A stretch of 64,000 bases of DNA. It comes from Elymus sibiricus (lineage: Eukaryota > Streptophyta > Magnoliopsida > Poales > Poaceae). This document shows positions 44,955 through 55,552 of the stretch, piece after piece; position 1 is the first letter of the stretch, and each line of letters opens with the position of its first letter. The position numbers were made by a program, and so were the translations under genes. The notes under the pieces were generated by a model that saw only the letters and a program-made list of their open reading frames with translations, was not told the DNA's origin and searched no databases. The DNA lies in contig CM077664.1 in NCBI GenBank assembly GCA_039707655.1, positions 122,114,485 through 122,178,484 on the forward strand, in the 5' to 3' direction.

Positions 44955-46249
44955 TTAATTAACAATGATTTGTAATTTAGTAATGAGAAAAAAGCAACAT
45001 ATATCATGCAGACGAAGTCTAACTCTCTTCCCATGCATCGGCATGTCATAAAAGAACAATTCAGGCACACATAATAAAGGCTGATACATAGCATAAACAG
45101 TTTCTTGCAATTTTATCGTATTGGAAACATAGAGAGGTAGGGATGTAGTTCCTCTCTGATAATAATTGCAATTAGGAGCAGCAAGCACATGCATTTTATA
45201 TTCATGAAAATCATCATGTGTAATGGTAAAACGTAACCCATCAATATAATCCTTAATAAGCGCAAACTTCTCCGATATAGTGTAGTTGGGAGAATTCAAA
45301 AAGATAATAGGACTATCATGTGTGGGTGCAATAGAAACAATTTCATTCTTAACATAAGGAACAATAGAAAGTTCATCTCCATAAGCATCATTCAAATTGG
45401 CATCTTGGCCACAAGCATAGCAAGCATCAATTTCATCAAAAAGGGATATTTCAGACGAATCCAAGGGATCATAGCAATAGCATTCATCCTTCGGTAAGCA
45501 CGAAGGGAAATTAAATAATGTATGAGATAAAGAGTTACTCTCATCAGAAGGTGGGCACGGGTGATCAATCTGCTCTTCCTCCCTTTGTTCTTCGCTCTCC
45601 TCCTCATCTTTTTCATCTAATGAGCTCACAGTTTCAGCAATTTCTTCTTCCATAGATTCCTGCAAAATATTAGTCTCCTCTTGGATAGCGGGGACTTCCT
45701 CGATATATATTCTTTAACATAAGCATTAGAAGCATAATTTTCATAGCAATATTTAAGTATGGCAATTTTTTTAGATTTGTATAGAGTAGCATCATACTTT
45801 TCAATCAAAGAAGCAATTTCATAGGCACCCTTAAAGGAAACAAATTCTTCAATTTGTTCAATATCATAATAACTATAAACACCCTTGGCATAAGAAGATA
45901 AGATTCCATTATCCTTAAACTCACATTGGTACTGAAGGTGTTTTTTAGGGTCTTCAGAACAACAAGTAAAATCATGTATTTCGCATAAATTCCAAGCATA
46001 GCATTGCAAACAATTAATTTGATACCTTAAGAGTTTCCCTTTTTGAGACAAGCGGCGTCGCACAAAATAAGTATGCTCATCTAATGATTTTCCCTCAACT
46101 AAGCTAGTTGGGTTTTCAGCACGAGCACAAAGGGATAGAAGATGATCCAAGTAGAAAGCTTCAACAGTATGAAAGATTTTGGGTGGTTCTTCAACCATTG
46201 GTTTAGCAAGTACAACTAATTTTTTTGGTATTTTACGTTTCCTACCCAT
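44955..46249 (-). pseudogene. Unknown gag-position ORF of E10
   Basis: This is the counterpart of the E4 ORF. The first frame (46249-45626) opens MGRKRKIPKKLVVLAKPMVE and reaches ENYASNAYVKEY; a 2-base shift near 45705 moves the acidic and C-terminal part (SSLDEKDEEESEEQREEE; EKFALIKDYIDGLRFTI) to the frame 45665-44955. The E4 stop codon is absent here (GAA instead of TAA), so the lesions are independent. No known domain. Confidence 0.72.
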
Positions 46250-46340
46250 AACTAAAGATAGAAAACAAGAGCATAAAATAAAAACTACTTAGTGATAAAG
46301 CAAACAAGCACACACGAGAATATCAACCCCACGCTATTGC

Positions 46341-46358
46341 TCCCCGGCAATGGCGCCA
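46341..46358 (-). other. Primer binding site of E10 (tRNA-Asp type)
   Basis: The minus strand reads TGGCGCCATTGCCGGGGA, one mismatch from the Athila site and 11 bases from the LTR. Confidence 0.8.
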
Positions 46359-46369
46359 GAAAAAGGTCT

Positions 46370-47893
46370 TGATAACCCACAAGTATAGGGGATCAGTTGT
46401 AGCCTTTCTCGATAAATAAGAGTGTCGAACCCAACGAGGAGCTAAAGGTAGAATCAATATTCCCTTCAAGTTCTATCGACCACTGATACAAATCTACACA
46501 CACTTAATGTTCGCTTTACCTAGAACAAGAATAAAACTACTTTGTAGGTGTAAGGATAAGTTTGCAAGGATAAAACTAGAAGTACTTAGCAAGAATAAAA
46601 CTATGAGTAAATTGCAAGATAATGAAAGTTAATTGTCTAGTAGAAAGCTTTTGTAACACAAGAGAAGGATTTGTCCCTAGGCAATCGATAACTAGACCGG
46701 TAATCATTATTGCAATTTTATATGAGGGAGAGGCATGAGCTAACATAATTTCCATACTTGGATCATATGCACTTATGATTGGAACTCTAGCAAGCATCCG
46801 CAACTACCAAAGATCATTAAGGTAAAACCCAACCATAGCATTAAGTAGCATGTCCTCTTTACTCCCATACGCAACAACCCCCTTACTCGGGTTTGTGTTT
46901 CAGTCACTCACGCAACTCACCATAAGCGAATTATGAACGTATTGCAACACCCTACAGCGGTAATCCCACACGCTTGCGCGACACGGAGGGCACCATAGGA
47001 CAACACCAAAATAAAACATACAACTCAAACCAATCACGATCATCAATCAACCCATAGGACAAAACGAATCTACTCAAACATCATAAGATGGCAACACATC
47101 ATTGGATAATAATATGTAGCATTAAGCACCATGTTTAAGTAGAGATTACAGAGGGGAGAAGAGGTGTTACACTACTGCATAGAGGGGGAGAGAGTTGGTG
47201 TTGACGGCGGCAAAGTTGTAGGTGTAGATCGCCGTCACGATGATTGCCCCGGCGGCGTTCCGGCGCCACCGGGAGAGAGGGGGAAAGAGCCCCCCTCCTT
47301 CTTCTTCTTCCTTGGCCTCCCCCTAGATGGGAGGAGAGTTTCCCCTCTAGTCCATGGCTGCCATGGCTCCCGAAGGGGAGGAGCCCCTCCGAGATTGGAT
47401 CTCTCTCTCTGTTTCTCTTCTGTTTCGCGTTTCTCTTTTCTGGCCAAAAACCGTTTCTTATATTCCCGGAGATCCGTAACTCCGATTGGGCTGGAATTTT
47501 GAGGGGATTTTCTTCCGAATATTATATTTCTTGTGGCATAAGAAGGGCCCCAACCACCTTACAGGGGCACCACAAGCTTGCCCGGCGCGCCTAGGGTAGG
47601 GGGGCGTGCCCCTCGAGCTTGTGGGCCCCTCGAGCATCGTCTCGCGTTGATTCTTTTTTCCCAAAAATCACATATATTCCAAAATAAATCTCTGTAAATT
47701 TTTATCGCGTTTGTACATCATTTGATATGGATTTTCTATGAAACAAAAAATGCAACAAACAGGAACTGGCACTGGGCACTGGATCAATATGTTAGTCCCA
47801 AAAAATAATACAAAATGTTGCAAAAAGTATATGAAAGTTGTAGCATATTGGCATGAAATAATCAAAAATTATTGATATGATGGAGACGTATCA
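46370..47893 (-). repeat. 5' LTR of E10
   Basis: The 1524-bp LTR on the + strand runs from TGATAACCCACAAG to GGAGACGTATCA, followed by the GTTAC duplication and E9 protease coding. Confidence 0.92.
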
Positions 47894-47898
47894 GTTAC

Positions 47899-48510
47899 TG
47901 ATATGTTGAAGATTCCTACGTTTGCTAAGTTCATGCGTGATGTAGTGAATGATAAAAGGAGTATGACTTTGAAGGAACACGTTGCCATGATAACGGAGTA
48001 TCCATTTGATAAGAAGATACCAGAAAAACTGGGAGACCCAGGTATACCCACGATATCTTGTTCTATTGGTAATCTTGATATAAATAATGCTCTTTGTGAT
48101 GTAGGAGCAGGGGTAAGTGTAATGCCTCTAACTCTTTTTCACAAGTTAAATTTATCTGAATGCATACCCACAGGCATAACTTTGCAGATGGCAAACAAGC
48201 CCACAAAGAAGCTAGTGGGGATGGCGGAAAATGTTCCGTTGAGATTGGACGGGCACGTTATACCTACTAATTTTATTATTCTTGACATGCCCAAAGATGA
48301 GAAATTATCAATTATCCTTGGTAGGCCATTTTTGAATACTGCAGGTGCATCGCTAGATTGCTCAGAAGGGAAGGTAACCTTTAGAATCTATTAGGAAGAA
48401 ATAGTCAAGTACTTCCCGAAGAAGCCAGGAGCAAAGGTTAAGTATGTGCCACCACCTAAACAATTATGTACGGTGAGCAGAGAAAATCCACGACCACCTG
48501 ATACTTGATG
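47899..48510 (+). pseudogene. Protease of E9
   Basis: The frame continues gag after the E10 insertion: KIPTFAKFMRDVVNDKRSM, then the aspartic protease with ALCDVGAGVSVMPLTLF (D-V-G-A at the active site), and SIILGRPFLNTAGASLDC. A TAG at 48392-48394 interrupts it; the frame then continues with FPKKPGAKVKYVPPPKQL to a stop near 48508. No RT follows. Confidence 0.85.
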
Positions 48511-48559
48511 AAATACCGAGGTAAGAGGTTGAGCTAAGCAACCTAAAAACCAGCGCTTT

Positions 48560-48575
48560 ATCGGAGGCAACCCAT
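48560..48575 (+). other. Stem-loop after E9 protease
   Basis: ATCGG and CCCAT (four of five pairs) flank the loop AGGCAA, preceded by AGCGCTTT. It marks where the end of pol would normally lie in this lineage. Confidence 0.5.
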
Positions 48576-48748
48576 CATCTCTTTATTTTTCGATAAAATT
48601 TTAGTTTTGTTTTAGTCAATATTTTGCTCTTATAAATGAACTGATGAAAATCCCTCGGAAAAGTTGTCTTTGACCTTTTTATTGAAGGAGAAATGTTGAA
48701 AAGAGGATTAGGGGAAGAAACAAAGGAAGAAATCAACAGAGAAGGTTT

Positions 48749-49215
48749 GACGGCGTTTCATACGAGCACTACCGCCCGTATACGTGGTCGCATGAAACTT
48801 CAGAAGAAACGCAGAAAAGATCAGAAGGTTCGACGGCGTTTCATACGACCGCCTGCGCTTGTTTGCACGGTCGTATGACACTGTCGCCAAAATCAGCCCA
48901 AATTTACAGATTCGAAGACGGTGTTCCGAATGGGGGCGAGTGCCCATTTGTGCGGTCATTTGACTCTTCGACCAGGAGCGTCTGCGGGGTCAGAAAGAAA
49001 GACGGCCTTTTGGACGAGCGTAGGCGCCCATTAGAGCAATCGTTTCGCCCTCCGCCCAACAGAGCTTCAGATAAACAGGTTGGACGACGGCGTTTCAAAT
49101 GAGTGCGTGCGCCCGTTTGAGCGCTCGTTTCAGGTATGTAAACCCTAGATCGGCTGATTTTAACATAAGACGGCGTTCCATATGGGCGCCCGCGCCCGTA
49201 TGAGCGCCCGTTTTG
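48749..49215 (+). repeat. Six-unit ~84-bp tandem hairpin array in E9
   Basis: Units beginning GACGG start at 48749, 48832, 48917, 49001, 49086 and 49169 (periods 83, 85, 84, 85 and 83). Each starts like GACGGCGTTTCATACG and has a GC-rich inverted repeat; the spacers are diverged. Unit 2 pairs TCATACGACCG with CGGTCGTATGA perfectly; unit 3 pairs AATGGG with CCCATT; unit 5 pairs TCAAATG with CGTTTGA; unit 6 pairs CATATGGGC with GCCCGTATG. It lies between protease and the ATHILA ORF-1-like gene. Confidence 0.75.
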
Positions 49216-49598
49216 CCTGAATTCTCATAAATCTGAGCCGCCAGTGCTGGGAGGTTTTCTTCTTCTTCTTCCTCCCAATGCCCAAGCTCTCACCTCTCTC
49301 TCTCAAACCCTAACAAAAATCCTACAAAACCTTCATTTCTTCGCGGATTTTGTTCGTTTGATCTGTGCATCTTCATCCTCGGTGAGTTTGTCCTCCGATC
49401 CATGGTTTATTTGCAAGTTTTGGTGGTAGTTTCATCAATGTTCATATCCTAGATGAGATGCATAATATTTTTGATTTCCAATTGATTTGCACGTTAGGAT
49501 TCAAAGTAATAGCTTAGAATCAATCTTAGGTAGTATTAGAACTCGATCCCCACGTCAAACTTACATTTTTCTGTTGTTATTTTCATTGTGTGTAGAAA

Positions 49599-50521
49599 AT
49601 GATGAGATCGGCAATTGCCGCGGGGAAGAAGGCCATGGGCTCGCGCTCTAAGCGTGCCCGGAACGGGGAAGATGAACCCCATGCTGGGAACAAGGACCAC
49701 CAACACGTGAGCAACCGGGGGATGGCCCCCACAAAGTGGAAGTGTGATGTGTTCTTGGAGTCCCAAGGGCTTCACAACGACTTCGCGTGGCTAGCGAACA
49801 ACGTAGGGATGGGAGTTTTCAGCAACTTCCATTACCTCATGTACCGCGACATCACCATGGAGCTCCTCTCCACCTTCACCCACACTCTTGAGGACTCGAG
49901 GGTGGCACCGAGCTATTCATTTATGCTTGGAGGAGTTCAGCGCACCATGACGCTGGAGCAATTCTGCAGTGCCTTCGGTTTTGAGAACCAAGGAGTTCTC
50001 GACACTAGGGGCACGCCGATTGCTGACGCGTTGGGTTTGTGGGAACTCATCTCCGCAAGGATGAGCATGACCTCTCTGGGAAGAAGGTATCGAGTATCCA
50101 AAACCCTGCCATTCGCTACTTCATGATTTTCATTGCCAACACTATTTTAGGTAGGGAGAACCTTGGGAGCATGTTGAGCTATGACATGTGTGTGCTCCAT
50201 GCAGCACTCCACCCCAAATACACCCCCAAGCCTAACTTGGGAGCTTTTCTTATGCATCACCTCAGTAGGCAGCACAAGCAGCCGAGGGGGACTATTGTTG
50301 TGGGAGGCATAGTGACTCGGCTTGCCGAGCACTTTGGCCTCAATCTTGAGGAGGTGCAGCACGTACCAGGCCCTATGGTACTCAACCATAGAATTATGAT
50401 CAACACTCATTTCATTGGGCCCGTGCAAGGGGAGCATTGCTACAAGTGCCCCCTACCTAACACGCACTCTGTCGATGTTCACTTGCCCTTACCGCAAGCA
50501 TTTACTGTTTCTACGCGTGAT
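49599..50521 (+). pseudogene. ATHILA ORF-1-like gene of E9
   Basis: ATG 49599 opens a basic N-terminus (AAGKKAMGSRSKRARNGED), then FSNFHYLMYRDITMELLSTF, SYSFMLGGVQRTMTLEQFCS and AFGFENQGVLDTRGTPIAD. A frameshift near 50050-50090 moves it to a second frame with NPAIRYFMIFIANTILGREN, YDMCVLHAALHPKYTPKPNL and GAFLMHHLSRQHKQPRG. This matches my recollection of the ATHILA ORF-1 family, whose function is unknown; it lies in the post-pol position where Athila elements carry an envelope-like gene. No transmembrane segment is evident in the part present. E11 truncates it at 50521. Confidence 0.7.
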
Positions 50522-52064
50522 TGCTACTTGTAGACTGCGTTGGTATTTCCCCGAAGAGGAGGGGATGATGCAGTATAGTAGAGATAAGTATTTTCCTCAG
50601 TTAAGAACCAAGGTTATCAATCCAGTAGGAGAACCAGTCAAAATCCTTTAGCAGCACCTACACACACAAAAGCAAACACTTGCAACCAACACAAATAAGA
50701 GGGTTGTCAATCCTCTTAGCGGTTATTTGCAAGGATTAATTCTGATAGTGATAGATAAAGTAAAATACTAAATAAAATAAAAGTAAATAAATTGCAGCAA
50801 GGTATTTTTAGTTTTCTTTTTATATTTAAAGTAGACCCGGGGGCCATAGTTTTCACTAGAGGCTTCTCTCTCGAACACATAGCATACGGTGGGTAAACAA
50901 ATTACTGTTGGACAATTGATAGAAAAGAAAATAATTATGACGGATTCATGGCAATGATCATGTATATATGCATCACGTCCGAGACAAGTAGACCGACTCC
51001 TGCCTGCATCTATTACTATTACTCCACCCATCGACCGCTATCCAGCATGCATCTAGGGTATTAAGTATGAAACAGAGTAACGCCTTAAGCAAGATGACAT
51101 GATGTAGGCAAAGTAAACTCAAGCAATATGATTAAACCCCATCTTTTTATCCTTAATGGCAACAATACAAATACGTGTCATGTCCCTTTCTGTCACTGGG
51201 ATTGAGCACCGCAAGATTGAACCTATCACAAAGCACCTCTCCCATTGCAAGATAAACCAATCTAGTTGGCCAAACCAAATCGATAGATCAGAGAGAAATA
51301 CAAAGCTATAACAATCATGCATAAAAGAGTTCAAAGAAGACTCAAATATTTCTCATGAATAATCTGATCATAAACTCACAATTCATCGGATCCCAACAAA
51401 CACACCGCAAAAGAAGATTACATCGGATAGAACTCCAAGAACATCGAGGAGAACATGGTATTGAAGATCAAAGAGCAAGAAGAAGCCATCTAGCTACTAG
51501 CTATGGACCCGTAGGTCTGTGGTAAACTACTCACACATCATCGGAAGGGCGGAAAGGTTGATGTAGAAGCCCTCCGTGATCAATTCCCCCTCTGGCAGAG
51601 TACCGGAAAAGGCCTCCAGATGGGATCGCGGAAGAACAGAGGCTTGCGGCGGCATAAAAGTTATTCGGGGTGGCTCTCTGTTGGTTTCCGAATATTTGAG
51701 AATTTATAGAAGTGGAATTAGGTCAAACGGAACCACGAGGGCCCCACAAGGCATCAGGGCGCGCCCCCTGGGCCGGGCCCTGTTGTCTTGTGGAGGCTTC
51801 GTGAACCTTCTAGCCTCCTCTCCAAGTCTCCAGGGTCTCTGTTGTCCAGAAAAAAATCTCCAAAAATTTTCGTGGCATTTGGAGTTCGTTTGGTACTGAT
51901 TTCCTGAAAAACCAAAAACAAGCAGAAAACAGCAACTGGCACTGGGCACTAGGTTAATAGGTTAGTGCCAAAAAATGATATATGATTGCATATAAAAACA
52001 TCCAAGATTGATACTATAGTAGCATGGAACAATAAAAAATTATAGATACGTTGGAGACGTATCA
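50522..52064 (-). repeat. 3' LTR of E11
   Basis: The 1543-bp LTR on the + strand runs from TGCTACTTGTAG to GGAGACGTATCA. It shares the ...GAGACGTATCA end with the E3, E4 and E10 LTRs, but its body is different. It contains the text GGTAAACTACTCACACATCAT, also typical of WHAM-type LTRs by recollection. Confidence 0.85.
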
Positions 52065-54887
52065 AGCATCCCCAAGCTTAATTCCTACTCGTCCTTGAGT
52101 AGGTAAATGATAAAAATAGAATTTTTGATGTGGAATGCTACCTAACATGTTTCATCATGTAATCTCTCTTACGGTATGAATAATAAGATCCGAATGATTC
52201 AAAGCAATAGTCTATAATTTGACATAAAGACATCAATACTCAGGCATACTAATAAACAATCATGTCTTTCAAAATAAAAATGCTAAAGAAAGTTATCCCT
52301 ACAAAATCATATAATCCTATCATGCTCCATCTTCTTAACACAAAGTATTTATCATGCACTACCCCGATGACAAGCCAAGCAATTGGTTCATACTTTTTAA
52401 CGCGGTTCAGCTTTTTCAACCCCCACGCAATACATGAGCGCAAGCCATGGAGATAGCATTATGGGTGGAATAGAGTATGGTGGTAGAGATTAATAAGGGG
52501 AAGTCAAAAATAAGAAGATAGTCTCACATCAACGCGGCTAATCAATGGGCTATGGAGATGCCCATCAATTGATGTCAATGCGAGGAGTAGGGATTGCCAT
52601 GCAACGGATGCACTAAGAGCTATATGTGTATGAAAGCTCAACATGCAAACTAAGTGGGTGTGCATCCAACTTGCTTGCTCATGAAGGCTTCGGGCATTTG
52701 AGGAAGCCCATCATCGGAATATACAAGCCAAGTTCTATAATGAAAAATTCCCACTAGTATATGAAAGTGACAAAATAGGAGACTCTTTATATGAAAAACA
52801 TGGTGCTACTTTGAAGCACAAGTATGGAAAAGGATAGTAACACTGCCCCTTCTCTCTTTTTCTCTCATTAATTTTTTTCTTCTTTTTTTCTTCTTTTTTT
52901 CTTTTTTCTTTATCTCTTTTTTTCGTGGGCTCTTTTTGGCCTCTTTTTTTTTCTTTTTTCTATTTCCTCACTGGGACAATGCTCTAATAATGATGGTCAT
53001 CATACTTCTATTTACTTACAACTCAAAAGAAAATTACAACTCAAAACTAGAACAAAAATATGACTCTATATGAATGCCTCTGGCAGTGTACCAGGATGTG
53101 CAGTGATACTAGCGTAACATGTATAAAAAATTATGAACGGTGGCTGAGCCACAAATACTATGTCAGCTATATGATCATGCAAAGCAATATGACAATGATG
53201 ATGTGTGTCATATAAATGGAACAGTGGAAGTTGCATGGCAATATATCTCGGAATGGCTATCGAGATGCCATCATAGGTAGGTATGGTGGCTGCTTTGAGG
53301 AAGATATAAGGAGGCTTATGTGTGATAGAGCGTATCATATCACGGGGTTTGGATGCACCGGCGAAGTTTGCACCGACTCTCAATGTGAGAAAGGGCAATG
53401 CACAGTACCGAAGAGTCTAGCAAATTGCGGAAAGGTGAGAGTGCGTATAATCTATGGACTCACATTAGTCATAAAGAACTCACATACTTATTGCGAAAGT
53501 TTATTAGCCCTCAAAGCAAAGTACTACTACGCATGCCCCTAGGGGGATAGATTGGTAGGAAAAGACCATCGCTCATCCCCGACTGCCACTCATAAGGTAG
53601 ACAATCAATAATAAATCATGCTCCAACTTCTTAGCATAACGACAGATCATACGTGCATGCTTTAGGAGTCACAAACCTTAACACCAATATTCTTACTAAA
53701 CAACAATTATCTACTAGCACCTCCCACATATTACCATCTTAATATTGCAGAACTATTGCAAGGAATCAAACTTATCATATTCAGTGATCTACATGAAAGT
53801 TTTTATTATATCCCTCTTGAAGACCTATCATATTAGGACCAAATTCATAACCCGTGCATATTACCATTGCTATTCATAAGACTCTCAAAAATATATAAGT
53901 GAAGCATGAGAGTGCAACTATTTCTTTAAAATATAACCACCACCGTGCTCTAAAAGATATAAGTGAAGCACTAGAGCAACTTCCTAGCTCAAAAGATATA
54001 AGTGAAGCACATAGAGTATTCTAACAAATCACGATTAATGTGTGTCCCTCTCAAAAAGGTGTGTTCAGCAAAGATGATTGTGACAAACTAAAAAGCAAAC
54101 AAAAGCAAACAAACTATAGCACAAGACGCTCCAAGTAAAACACATATCATGTGATGAATAAAAATATAGCTCCAAGTGAGTTACCGATAGATTGTAGACG
54201 AAAGAGGGGATGCCTTCCGGGGCATCCCCAAGCTTAGAAGCTTAAGTATTCCTTGAATATTACCTTGGGGTGCCTTGAGCATCACCAAGCTTAGGCTCTT
54301 GCCACTCCTTATTCCTTTATCCATCGTAGTCTCACCCAAAACTTGAAAACTTCAGCACACAAAACTCAACAGAAACCTCGTGAGATCCGTTAGTATAACA
54401 AACAAATCATAAACTTTAGGTACTGTTGTAAATTGATTCATATTTAATATTGGCATAATGCTACTATACTCCAAGTTATCCATGACTCATACCCCCCGAT
54501 ATGATCCATAGATTCATCAAAATAAGCAAACTATGCAACAAAAACAGAATCTGTCTAAAACAGAACAGTCTGTAAAGATCTGAATTAAAGTCATACTTCT
54601 GTAACTCCAAAAATTCTGAAAAATTGGGACAACGTGGGAAATTCAGATATAAATATTGTTTAAAAAATTCAAAAGGTTCTGATGTACCAGAAAAAAAATA
54701 AAAATTCCAGCACTGGACGCAAAAGTTTCTGTTTTCAAACATCATCAATTATACTATCTTCCAAATCACCCCAAAGGCATTACTTGGCACAAACACTAAT
54801 TAAAAGATAAAAACACAATCATAACAGAGGCTACAATTGTGTAAACATACAAAAACAGAAGGTAAAACTAAAAATTTATTTTATTCA
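52065..54887 (-). other. E11 3' non-coding region
   Basis: It is colinear with E4 and E10. It holds the PPT 52066-52080 (identical to E4's 15-mer), a polypyrimidine tract 52849-52971, the minus-sense counterpart of the 103-codon frame (53216-53542) and PPT copies at 54222-54236 and 54279-54293. No sense gene. Confidence 0.6.
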
Positions 54888-54903
54888 TTGGGTTGCCTCC
54901 CAA
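54888..54903 (-). other. Conserved stem-loop of E11
   Basis: In the sense strand TTGGG and CCCAA flank the loop AGGCAA. The arms differ from E4 and E10 but pairing is kept. E12 is inserted directly beside it. Confidence 0.6.
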
Positions 54904-54909
54904 CATGCG

Positions 54910-55486
54910 TGACGAGGGCATATATTAGGGATAGGGTAACATGCCTGACCTACAGACCCTACCCTAGGACGCCATACACCTCATACTGGGCCCCAAGGCC
55001 AGACCAGTAGTCAGATGTTCTGCAGCCTGACATTCACTCGGAAATCAATAGACCACTCGGAGGACAACACTTCACTCGACCGGCTTATTTCACTCGGAGT
55101 ACCTGTCATCACTCGGTCAGAGAAGACCATGAGACTCTCCAGGAACGCAACGGTCAGGACGTGCGTCCACCCTCATCAAGTGTAATTAATGTGCCCGTTA
55201 CCAGTAGCTGGCTCCCTTAAACCCCCTCTTTAACCCTTGGTTATGGCAGCATTCATGGGGGCCTGGCGGACTCTATATAAGCCACCCATCAGCTCCATGA
55301 CAAGGGTTCGCATTCTCTGTAAACCATACACTCAATCAACAGCTCCAGAGCACCGAGACGTAGGGCTATTACCTCCACCGCGAGGGGCCTGAACTCGTAA
55401 ATCCGAGTGTAACAACTGCGTAATAGCTAGGCTCTGCCCTCTACTCCGTACCCCCATACACTACTGTCAGACTTATACCCACCACA
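54910..55486 (+). repeat. 5' LTR of E12
   Basis: The LTR is about 577 bp, from TGACGAGGGC to CCCACCACA, with a TATA box TATATAA at 55274-55280 and the GGGGCCTGAACTCGTAAA block near 55384. The right edge is set by the primer site two bases later. Confidence 0.7.
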
Positions 55487-55488
55487 GT

Positions 55489-55506
55489 TGGCGCCCACCG
55501 TGGGGC
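55489..55506 (+). other. Primer binding site of E12
   Basis: TGGCGCCCACCGTGGGGC fits a tRNA whose 3' end is GGGCGCCA; tRNA-Lys is the likeliest match but I cannot confirm it. Confidence 0.6.
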
Positions 55507-55552
55507 GGCGTCTAGCGACTTCCGGCGTAGTTGCGATTTTCCCACCATCATC

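Larger units (their letters stand above)
40336..47893 (-). mobile_element. E10: second copy of the E4 non-autonomous family
   Basis: The complete 7558-bp insertion is bounded by GTTAC (40331-40335 and 47894-47898), with the host reading frame continuing across. It reads right to left: 5' LTR 46370-47893, primer site 46341-46358, ORF 46249-44955, stem-loop, internal PPT copies, polypyrimidine tract, PPT 41873-41887 and 3' LTR 40339-41872. Its size matches E4 (7557 bp) almost exactly. Three extra bases, TCT on the + strand, separate the target duplication from the 3' LTR end. Confidence 0.92.
37912..50521 (+). mobile_element. E9: Athila-lineage element lacking RT, RNase H and integrase
   Basis: Order: LTR remnant (37912 to about 38600), primer site (38607), gag (38679-40338), insertion E10 at GTTAC, protease (47899-48510), stem-loop (48560), hairpin array (48749-49215), ATHILA ORF-1-like gene (49599-50521), then insertion E11. 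When E10 is ignored gag runs in frame into protease. Protease is followed directly by the post-pol stem-loop, so the whole RT-RNase H-integrase block is missing. The 3' LTR is off-window or lost. Confidence 0.8.
50522..54905 (-). mobile_element. E11: 3' half of a Sabrina/WHAM-like element
   Basis: On the minus strand the element ends with a 3' LTR (50522-52064). Further right are the PPT (52066-52080), a polypurine tract, internal PPT copies and the stem-loop (54888-54903), where E12 is inserted. Only 3' non-coding sequence is in the window. The left flank is GTGAT (50517-50521); its partner is off-window. The LTR belongs to a different subfamily from E4 and E10 but the non-coding interior is clearly homologous. 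Confidence 0.85.

Noticed and set aside
48749..49215. The regular ~84-bp repeats as a CRISPR array
   Set aside because: The repeated part is diverged, the spacers are not unique short sequences between identical repeats, and the DNA is plant nuclear.
54910..55486. TGCGTGACG at 54906 as the left end of the E12 LTR
   Set aside because: Either TG could be the end; TGACGAGG at 54910 was preferred from recollection of similar LTRs, but without the second LTR in the window the choice stays open.
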